The notes beneath the pieces are model-generated. The model was not told where the DNA came from. It made no database searches and worked only from the letters and a program-made list of their open reading frames with translations. The position numbers and the translations under genes were made by a program. 5,718 bases of DNA from Fimbriimonadaceae bacterium (GTDB taxonomy: Bacteria > Armatimonadota > Fimbriimonadia > Fimbriimonadales > Fimbriimonadaceae), in contig JACMJO010000458.1 in the NCBI GenBank assembly GCA_014380605.1, forward strand, positions 1-5,718, in the 5' to 3' direction. This document shows positions 1 to 5,105 of this stretch, in pieces; the first letter of the stretch is position 1; the number at the start of each line of letters is the position of its first letter.

Positions 1-578
1 CTCCAGCCGCCCTCGGGACCAACGACGACGGTCATCTGATCTCTCCGAGGCAATGTCTTCCCTTCACCCTCGGCCTCGCTTAGCACCACGGCATCGGGGT
101 GCGCTTCAAGAACGATCTTCAAAGTTGGCAGGTATTCGATCGTAGGGAGCTTGGTGCGAAAGCTCACTTCCGCCGCTTCCATTGCGATGGTCAACAGCCG
201 TTTCGATTTATCCTGAACCTTCTTCGCGTCCCATTGGACTATCGAGCGTTCGCTCTGAAAGAGGATGAAGTGAGAAACGCCGATTTCGGTACAGGCCCGG
301 ACGATCTCATCCAACTTGTCTCCCTTAGGCAAAGCTTGGGCGATGATCAATCTCACCTCTGGTTCTACCGAGGGCCACTCAATTTCGATGGGTTTTGCAT
401 CCCGACCCGTAAATTCACATCGAATCACCGAGCCATCATTGGGAAGGATCGCAATCTGGGCTCCTGCGCCCAGTCGAAGAACCTTTCTAAGCTTATCGAC
501 TTCGTGCTGTGGCAACTCGATGAGGTCATCGGACCGAGCGCCGGGAACGAAGACTCGCGGAAGGGCTCGAATGCTCAT
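1..578 (-). CDS. rsmE: 16S rRNA (uracil-1498-N3)-methyltransferase RsmE, 3' end beyond the window
   Basis: RsmE is a SAM-dependent SPOUT-family enzyme that methylates N3 of U1498 in helix 44 of 16S rRNA in assembled 30S subunits. The 192 codons present cover most of the usual ~240 residues. Residues 1-70 form the PUA-like RNA-binding part, with the H25-to-L36 stretch ending in KVLRLGAG. The SPOUT domain follows: KGDKLDEIVRACTEIGVSHF at 85-104, SER at 109-111, and GPEGG at 187-191, the SAM-binding knot loop. The reading frame leaves the window right after GPEGGW, so the final knot helix is missing. The ATG overlaps the prmA stop by one base (TGATG), and AGAGG lies 5 nt upstream, which supports this start. 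The family's EQ-x-G-R loop reads EVSFR here (137-141), a small departure. It is the fourth gene of the rpoZ-dnaJ-prmA-rsmE run. The identification is firm. Confidence 0.93.
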   Translation of the reverse strand, partial: MSIRALPRVFVPGARSDDLIELPQHEVDKLRKVLRLGAGAQIAILPNDGSVIRCEFTGRDAKPIEIEWPSVEPEVRLIIAQALPKGDKLDEIVRACTEIGVSHFILFQSERSIVQWDAKKVQDKSKRLLTIAMEAAEVSFRTKLPTIEYLPTLKIVLEAHPDAVVLSEAEGEGKTLPRRDQMTVVVGPEGGW

Positions 579-1432
579 CAAGGCCTCTTACAAAGGGTCG
601 CTGCAACCCAGCCGTCTTCCTGGATCATCTCCAAGAGGCTGAACCCAGATCGCCCGGCAGCAGAGAGAACGTCGTCCCAATTCGACTCGATGATTCCCGA
701 TACGATCCAAATCCCGTCTGGCTTTACGATCGGAGAGACCTCGCGCGCGATTGAAATCAGGGTGGCCGAAATGATGTTCGAGACAACCAGGTCGCATGGC
801 GCGAAACCTTGCTCAGGCAAGGCCCGAACCCCCATACCAACGATGGCTTCGAATTGAACTTGGTTGAGCTTCGCGTTCTCGCGAGACACCTCGACGGAGA
901 TTGGATCGGTGTCGACGGCAACAACTCGACTCGCTCCTAACTTGCAGGCGCCAACTGAAAGAATGCCGCTGCCGCATCCGATATCTGCCACCGTGTAGCC
1001 AGCCGCGAGATACTTCTCCAGAAGCTCCAAACACATTCTCGTTGTCGGGTGATCGCCCGTTCCAAAAGCTTGGCCAGGGTCAAGTACGATCTCTAAATCA
1101 TTCGCTCCTAGTTCACCAGTTTCCCAGGTGGGACGGACCACAAATCTGCTTCCTACCCGGCGGGGCTTAAAGAACTGCTTCCAGTTCTCTTCCCAGTTCT
1201 CCTCAATGAGCGATCTCGACTCAACTTCGGTCGCGCCTTCGGACAAGAGGTCGCGAAGTAGAGCCTCCACGACTTGGGCCGACCCCTCAACCTCGACCAC
1301 GGCTGAACTTAGGGTTGGTGGCGAATCCGATTGCAGGGTGTTCTCGCATCCGTGCTTGCCAAAGATTTCGATGAAGGGCGACCAATCCTCAGGCTCTTTC
1401 TCGAAGATCGCCTTGACTTCGATCCAACTCAT
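578..1432 (-). CDS. prmA: ribosomal protein L11 methyltransferase PrmA
   Basis: PrmA is a class I SAM-dependent methyltransferase that methylates amino groups of ribosomal protein L11 in the cytoplasm. The 284-residue length is normal for the family. The N-terminal L11-recognition domain fills about residues 1-75 and is followed by the hallmark linker ENWEENWKQFFKPRRVG (78-94). The catalytic domain has the family signature DPGQAFGTGDHPTT (118-131), SAM motif I VADIGCGSGILSV (148-160), the acidic loop AVDTDP (172-177) and the catalytic-pocket motif DLVVSNII (204-211), where most members read ANIL. It ends with EDGWVAATLCK (272-282). Its ATG overlaps the dnaJ stop by 4 bp (ATGA at 1429-1432) and its own stop overlaps the rsmE start, so translation is probably coupled both ways. 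The dnaJ-prmA-rsmE order is known from many bacteria. No key residue appears to be missing. Confidence 0.96.
   Translation of the reverse strand: MSWIEVKAIFEKEPEDWSPFIEIFGKHGCENTLQSDSPPTLSSAVVEVEGSAQVVEALLRDLLSEGATEVESRSLIEENWEENWKQFFKPRRVGSRFVVRPTWETGELGANDLEIVLDPGQAFGTGDHPTTRMCLELLEKYLAAGYTVADIGCGSGILSVGACKLGASRVVAVDTDPISVEVSRENAKLNQVQFEAIVGMGVRALPEQGFAPCDLVVSNIISATLISIAREVSPIVKPDGIWIVSGIIESNWDDVLSAAGRSGFSLLEMIQEDGWVAATLCKRP
584..588 (-). promoter_or_regulatory. Shine-Dalgarno-like AGAGG for rsmE inside the prmA 3' end
   Basis: On the minus strand AGAGG sits 5 nt before the rsmE ATG, within the last codons of prmA. It is the clearest ribosome-binding site in the window and supports the TGATG-coupled start. 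It overlaps codons for the prmA C-terminal Lys-Arg-Pro, so coincidence is possible. Confidence 0.45.
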
Positions 1433-2547
1433 TTCTTCTTACCAAAGAGGCCGCCAAGCAACCCTCGGCTTTCGCCCTTTGGCGCATCTTCCCCGCTCAC
1501 TTCTGCAAACTCTTGAAGAAGCTTGACCTGGGTGTCGTTCAGCTTGGTTGGCACCACGACGTTCACTTGAAGAATCAGGTCGCCACGACGTCCGCCATGA
1601 AGCGGAGGGAGTCCCGCATTCTTGATGGCAATCTGGGTTCCGGGCTGAGTGCCCGCAGGAATTTCAACCTCGTGAGGCTCAACGACGCCTTCGAAGGAAA
1701 CCGAATGACCTAACGCCGCCTGGGCAAAAGTGGCGTCTACCGCCGCATAAAGGGTCTGGCCATCTCGCTCGAATCGTTTGTCTCGCTTCACCCTCAAATG
1801 AGCGTAAAGGTTGCCAGGAGAACCGCCTGCCATCCCGTCGTGCCCTTGGCCAGGAATCTGCAAAGTGTTTCCATTTTCCACGCCGGCCGGAATCGTGATA
1901 AGAACCCGCGATTGTTCTGGCGCTACACCCTGACCTGCACACTTCTTGCAAGGATCTTTAATCGTCCAGCCTTGCCCTCTACAGGTAGTGCATGGAGCCG
2001 AAGTTTGCATTCGTCCGATGAACGTGTCCCGCACTTGCGAGACCATCCCGCTTCCGTGGCAGGTCTGGCAAGCCACTGGAGGCGCGCCGCCTTCACCGCC
2101 TTTTCCACCGCATGCATCGCATTCGGTGAGACGCTCGATCGTAACTTCGCGTTGAACCCCATTGAGGACATCCTGCAAGGACAAGTCCAGCTGGATTTCG
2201 ATGTCCCCGCCGTCGCGACCCATTCTCTGTTGGCGGCGTCCGCCACCTGCCGCTCCACCAAAGAACATTTCAAAGAGATCATTGAAGCCTGCTCCCTGTC
2301 CACCAAAGAATGGGTCTTGAGGCGAGTCTTCGGTGGTGCCGAAACGATCGAATTTCGCCCGTTTGTCGGCATCGGATAACACAGAGTAGGCTGAACCGAT
2401 CTCCTTGAACTTCTCTTCGGCGCTCTGGTCGCCCGGATTCACGTCCGGGTGATACTTACGCGCTAATCGGCGGTAAGCAGATTTGATTTCGTCTGCCGAG
2501 GAATCCCTCGGCACGCCAAGCACCTCATAGGGATCGCGCTGCGCCAT
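1429..2547 (-). CDS. dnaJ: chaperone DnaJ (type I Hsp40)
   Basis: DnaJ is the co-chaperone that binds unfolded clients and stimulates DnaK ATPase activity. At 372 residues it has normal length and full type I architecture. The J domain is at 1-70 with HPD at 33-35, and a Gly/Phe-rich linker lies at about 76-104 (FFGGQGAGF). The zinc-binding domain has four CxxCxGxG repeats at 143-150, 160-167, 186-193 and 200-207, so all eight cysteines are present. Beta-rich client-binding domains run from about 213 to 340, and the end is a short basic GLFGKKK tail. The ATG lies 3 bp after the rpoZ stop codon, with no good Shine-Dalgarno sequence, suggesting re-initiation by ribosomes leaving rpoZ. The stop overlaps the prmA start. 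grpE, dnaK and hrcA are not in the window, so its DnaK partner must be encoded elsewhere. Confidence 0.97.
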   Translation of the reverse strand: MAQRDPYEVLGVPRDSSADEIKSAYRRLARKYHPDVNPGDQSAEEKFKEIGSAYSVLSDADKRAKFDRFGTTEDSPQDPFFGGQGAGFNDLFEMFFGGAAGGGRRQQRMGRDGGDIEIQLDLSLQDVLNGVQREVTIERLTECDACGGKGGEGGAPPVACQTCHGSGMVSQVRDTFIGRMQTSAPCTTCRGQGWTIKDPCKKCAGQGVAPEQSRVLITIPAGVENGNTLQIPGQGHDGMAGGSPGNLYAHLRVKRDKRFERDGQTLYAAVDATFAQAALGHSVSFEGVVEPHEVEIPAGTQPGTQIAIKNAGLPPLHGGRRGDLILQVNVVVPTKLNDTQVKLLQEFAEVSGEDAPKGESRGLLGGLFGKKK

Positions 2548-2550
2548 TCG

Positions 2551-3051
2551 TTAAACTTCGTCGTCTGAGTCTTCGCCTGCGCTTTCCTCTTCCGCGATGT
2601 CGCTAAGCGAGAGCGTGTCGGCATCGGAAGCGACAACGACCTCTTCCTCTTCTTCATCCTCACCGGCAAGACCCGAGAGAGTCAACTCGTCAGGATCGAC
2701 CTCGGCGTGATCTTCATGATCGTCTTCGCCAACGATCGCATCAGAACTGACCAATGCGGCCTCCGTTTCGTCAAGAGCCGGAAGCAATAATCCAAGTTCT
2801 GCAGGCATCGTTTCGTCGATCAGCATCGCTGCCTCGGCAGTTCCGATACCTACACTGTCAATCGACGGCATGATCGGCTTGATCTTGCCCGCCGCAATCT
2901 CTGCGAGAGCAATTGTAAGCGGGTGATTGGACTCAATCTGAACCAGCGGAGGCGCCCCTTCGCGCAGTTGCTTCGCTCGCTTTGCAGCAAGATTGGACAA
3001 GACGAACTTGCCCTGTGGGAATTCGGAAAGGATATCTGGGGAAGGCAGCAT
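2551..3051 (-). CDS. rpoZ: DNA-directed RNA polymerase subunit omega with a long acidic C-terminal tail
   Basis: Omega is the small RNA polymerase subunit that helps fold beta-prime and stabilises the core enzyme. The recognisable part is residues 15-58: KFVLSNLAAKRAKQL (15-29) matches the conserved first helix, and NHPLTIALAEIAAGKI (42-57) matches the second. Typical omegas are about 60-100 residues; this one is 166. Residues 91-166 contain 31 Asp/Glu and no Lys or Arg, with a run of EDEEEEE at 131-137, so this part is probably disordered. A degenerate repeat LxLSx(L/I)A occurs at 123-129 and 147-153. The ATG at 3051 lacks a clear Shine-Dalgarno sequence, but no better in-frame start was found. 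The stop is 3 bp before dnaJ. The match is by sequence recognition of the omega core, so I am fairly but not fully sure; the tail's function is unknown. Confidence 0.85.
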   Translation of the reverse strand: MLPSPDILSEFPQGKFVLSNLAAKRAKQLREGAPPLVQIESNHPLTIALAEIAAGKIKPIMPSIDSVGIGTAEAAMLIDETMPAELGLLLPALDETEAALVSSDAIVGEDDHEDHAEVDPDELTLSGLAGEDEEEEEVVVASDADTLSLSDIAEEESAGEDSDDEV

Positions 3052-3060
3052 GGCAGGTAG

Positions 3061-3078
3061 GTTCTACTGGACTAGAAC
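3061..3078. repeat. short perfect dyad GTTCTA-N6-TAGAAC in the rpoZ leader
   Basis: Two perfect 6-bp arms at 3061-3066 and 3073-3078 are separated by 6 bp. The dyad lies between the candidate -10 box (3084-3089) and the rpoZ ATG (3051), about where transcription should begin. It could be a repressor operator or a small leader hairpin. A dyad this short also occurs by chance fairly often, so only its position makes it notable. Confidence 0.4.
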
Positions 3079-3083
3079 AATTT

Positions 3084-3089
3084 AGTATA
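3084..3089 (-). promoter_or_regulatory. candidate -10 box (TATACT) for the rpoZ-dnaJ-prmA-rsmE operon
   Basis: Reading the minus strand, TATACT is one mismatch from TATAAT and would start transcription near 3077, giving a leader of about 26 nt before the rpoZ ATG. No good TTGACA-like -35 box lies at 16-18 bp; the nearest TTGG-containing hexamer (3113-3118) is about 23 bp away. The hexamer sits in the only long spacer upstream of the operon, so a promoter is expected here, but the exact box is a guess. Confidence 0.35.
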
Positions 3090-3122
3090 CCCAGACCCTG
3101 CCGCCAGCTAGGCACCAAGGCT

Positions 3123-3192
3123 CCCCCTCCTCCAATTCCGAACAAGCGCACTAACTAACGGAAAGGTTGGTCCCGCGAATTGGAGGAGGGGG
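3123..3192. repeat. perfect 16-bp inverted repeat with 38-bp loop between guaA and rpoZ
   Basis: The left arm 3123-3138 (CCCCCTCCTCCAATTC) is the exact reverse complement of the right arm 3177-3192; the loop is 3139-3176. It begins 5 nt after the guaA stop codon, so the guaA transcript would carry a very stable hairpin and it may mark the transcript end. It is not a textbook intrinsic terminator: the loop is long, and on the guaA strand no T-run follows the stem. TTTT occurs only on the plus-strand side (3194-3197), which would suit stopping transcription running antisense into guaA. Within the region TTCCG (3136-3140) can also pair with CGGAA (3159-3163), an alternative 5-bp stem that competes with the long one. 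The inverted repeat itself is certain; its role as terminator, processing site or repeat-family copy is open. Confidence 0.8.
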
Positions 3193-3197
3193 CTTTT

Positions 3198-4799
3198 CTA
3201 TTCCAACTCAATCGTCGCCGGGGGCTTGCTGGTTAGGTCGTAGAACACCCGATTCACTCCGTCGACCTCGTTCACAATCCGGTTCGCAATGTGCTCCAAG
3301 ACCTCAAACGGGATGTTCACCGCCCGCGCCGTCATCGCATCCTCACTCTCAACCGCCCGAAGCACGATCGGCTGTTCATAGGTTCGTTCATCCCCCATAA
3401 CCCCAACCGATTTCACATCCAACAGAGCCGCATAGGACTGCCAAATACCCTTATTAAGCGCTCTCGAACGAAGCTCCGACCGGAAAATCCAATCCGCTTC
3501 CTGGACCATGCGAACCCGCTCGGGAGTGACCTCGCCCAGAATCCGAACGCCCAACCCTGGCCCAGGGAACGGCTCTCGATCCACCATCTCGTCCGGCAAA
3601 CCAAGCTGTCGACCTACCTCGCGCACCTCGTCCTTAAACAGCCACCGCAGGGGCTCGATCAAATCCAGCTTCATCCAGTCTGGCAAGCCGCCCACATTGT
3701 GGTGGGTCTTGATCTTGGCTGAGGTAGAGGAGCCGCTCTCGATGACATCCGGATACAAGGTTCCTTGGGCTAAGAAATCGCACCCCACCAACTCGTTTGC
3801 ATGATCCTCAAAAACCCGCACGAACTGCTCGCCGATCGTCTTTCGCTTCTCTTCCGGATCCTTCTTTCCAACTAAGGCGCCAAAGAACCGATCGTGCTCC
3901 GTGAACGCATGGAGGTTCGCGTGGAAGTGTCCTCCAAAGGTCTCCACGACCTGCTTCGCCTCATCTTTGCGTAGGAGACCGTGGTCCACAAAGACGCAAA
4001 CTGCCCTCTCCCCAATCGCCTTGATGAGCAGTGCCGCCATCACGCTGGAATCCACGCCTCCGCTCACCGCGCAGAGGACTTTCCTATCCGGCCCAACCAT
4101 AGCCCGAATCCGCTCCACTTCCTCGTCGATGAATGCCTCGCTCGTCCAATCGCCATTCAACTTTGCGTGCTCAAAGAGGAACCGGCGCAGGATCGTTTTT
4201 CCGTCAGCCGTGTGAGTGACTTCAGGGTGGAATTGAACGCCAAATTGGTTCCTCGCCAAGTTCTCGATCGCGGCGATCGGGCAGGTATCCGTGCTCGCAG
4301 TCAGCACAAATCCCGGCGGCATCTCCAACACCTGATCGCCATGACTCATCCAAACGTTGTGTGAGGTGAGCCCGTGCAGGAGAGCTCCGCCATCTTGCTC
4401 CCAAATGGCAACCGGAGTCTCGAGAGCAACCCCGCCATCTTGCGCAAACCGGGGAACCGAGGAACCTATTGGCGTGATCACCCTGAATCCGTATTCCTTA
4501 TGTGAGGCCGTCTCAACCTTCCCACCAAGCTCCTTGGCCATGAGCTGCATGCCATAGCAGATGCCTAGCGTCGGCAACCCATCGATGGCGTTGAAGTCGA
4601 TGTTTGGAGCGCCCGCTTCCAGAGCGGAACGGGGACCACCGCTGAGGATAATCGCATCGGGCTTTACCTCTCGAATCTTCTCGACAGCATGAGTCCAGGG
4701 GACCATTTCGGAGTAAACGCCAAGCTCGCGCACCCGCCGGACAATGAGCTGGGAGTACTGTCCCCCGAAGTCGACGACGATAACGGTCTGATGCGCCAT
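3198..4799 (-). CDS. guaA: GMP synthase (glutamine-hydrolysing)
   Basis: GuaA makes GMP from XMP, ATP and glutamine, the last step of guanine nucleotide synthesis. From the ATG at 4799 the protein has 533 residues, close to E. coli GuaA. The glutamine amidotransferase domain comes first: VDFGGQYSQLIVRRVRE (9-25), nucleophile Cys81 in GICYGMQ, and the HPE pair His191/Glu193. The ATP-pyrophosphatase domain follows with P-loop SGGVDSS (246-252), and then the dimerisation domain with FPGPGLGVRILGEV (411-424) and the C-terminal SKPPATIELE. The segment between EYG and WMSHGD is about a dozen residues longer than I recall for E. coli. A TTG three codons upstream (4808) is possible, but the ATG fits the family N-terminus better. 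No Shine-Dalgarno is visible. The gene is divergent from the KTSC gene and separated from rpoZ by 146 bp, so it is probably its own transcription unit. Confidence 0.97.
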   Translation of the reverse strand: MAHQTVIVVDFGGQYSQLIVRRVRELGVYSEMVPWTHAVEKIREVKPDAIILSGGPRSALEAGAPNIDFNAIDGLPTLGICYGMQLMAKELGGKVETASHKEYGFRVITPIGSSVPRFAQDGGVALETPVAIWEQDGGALLHGLTSHNVWMSHGDQVLEMPPGFVLTASTDTCPIAAIENLARNQFGVQFHPEVTHTADGKTILRRFLFEHAKLNGDWTSEAFIDEEVERIRAMVGPDRKVLCAVSGGVDSSVMAALLIKAIGERAVCVFVDHGLLRKDEAKQVVETFGGHFHANLHAFTEHDRFFGALVGKKDPEEKRKTIGEQFVRVFEDHANELVGCDFLAQGTLYPDVIESGSSTSAKIKTHHNVGGLPDWMKLDLIEPLRWLFKDEVREVGRQLGLPDEMVDREPFPGPGLGVRILGEVTPERVRMVQEADWIFRSELRSRALNKGIWQSYAALLDVKSVGVMGDERTYEQPIVLRAVESEDAMTARAVNIPFEVLEHIANRIVNEVDGVNRVFYDLTSKPPATIELE

Positions 4800-4806
4800 A
4801 AGAGGC

Positions 4807-4812
4807 AATCTA
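4807..4812 (-). promoter_or_regulatory. candidate -10 box (TAGATT) for guaA, suggesting a leaderless mRNA
   Basis: On the minus strand TAGATT lies 7 nt before the guaA ATG. If it is a -10 element (TAnnnT), transcription would start at or next to the ATG, which would explain the absence of a Shine-Dalgarno sequence. No convincing -35 hexamer is seen at the usual distance. The whole divergent spacer (4800-4864) is only 65 bp and must hold the promoters of both guaA and the KTSC gene; it is too short for a purine riboswitch. Confidence 0.25.
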
Positions 4813-4864
4813 TTGTGACAGATTTAGCGGATGTGCGCGGGCTGATCCTCGTCTAAGACATCAG

Positions 4865-5080
4865 ATGCCTAAGATGGAGCCGGTTAAGTCCTCTACAATT
4901 CGAGAGATGGGATACGACGAGCCATCCCAAGAACTAACGCTCATCTTTGTGAGTGGCGATGCCTACGTCTACGAAGTGGTTCCGCCCATGATCTATGAAG
5001 GTCTCCGGGCAACTTCCTCACCCGGCGCGTTCTTCAATAAGTGGATTCGCGATCGGTTCGAGTTCCGCCACCTGGATTAG
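4865..5080 (+). CDS. small stand-alone KTSC-domain protein
   Basis: This 71-residue protein is nearly all one KTSC domain. That domain is found at the C-terminus of some lysyl-tRNA synthetases and as a single-domain bacterial protein; its biochemical role is not established, though nucleic-acid binding has been suggested. Visible family features are V7-x-S-S10, GY at 16-17, the strand LTLIFVSGDAYVYEVVP (24-40), Y44, the A-T-S-S-P-G turn (49-54), FFN (56-58) and IR (61-62). There is no signal peptide or membrane segment. Two starts are possible, ATG at 4865 and ATG at 4874; neither has a Shine-Dalgarno sequence, and both keep the whole domain. The gene is divergent from guaA and 25 bp upstream of a Ser/Thr kinase gene on the same strand, so the two may be co-transcribed. 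The family call is fairly secure; the cellular role is unknown. Confidence 0.82.
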   Translation: MPKMEPVKSSTIREMGYDEPSQELTLIFVSGDAYVYEVVPPMIYEGLRATSSPGAFFNKWIRDRFEFRHLD

Positions 5081-5105
5081 TCGGTTCCGAAGGTACGCTT
5101 TCACC

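Noticed and set aside
99..857. A 252-codon open frame on the plus strand
   Set aside because: It lies antisense across rsmE and prmA, both with clear family motifs, and its product has no recognisable domain.
1798..2379. A 193-codon plus-strand open frame and a 149-codon minus-strand frame inside dnaJ
   Set aside because: Both overlap the zinc-finger and J-domain coding part of dnaJ in other frames. Their Cys/Arg-rich composition reflects the dnaJ sequence read out of frame.
3123..3192. Inverted repeat as a miniature transposable element (CT present on both flanks)
   Set aside because: A 70-bp unit with only a 2-bp shared flank is weak evidence; such a flank match is expected often by chance. 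A genome-wide copy search would decide.
3052..3197. CIRCE (HrcA operator) upstream of the dnaJ operon
   Set aside because: No TTAGCACTC-N9-GAGTGCTAA-like sequence is present in the spacer; the dyad found there is different and shorter.
4800..4808. TTG start for guaA three codons upstream of the ATG
   Set aside because: It would add only Met-Pro-Leu before the family N-terminus, has no Shine-Dalgarno support, and the ATG at 4799 fits known GuaA starts.
4800..4864. Purine riboswitch or a confident promoter for the KTSC gene
   Set aside because: The 65-bp spacer is too short for a purine riboswitch. TAAGAC at 4854-4859 is a poor -10 match with no -35 box.
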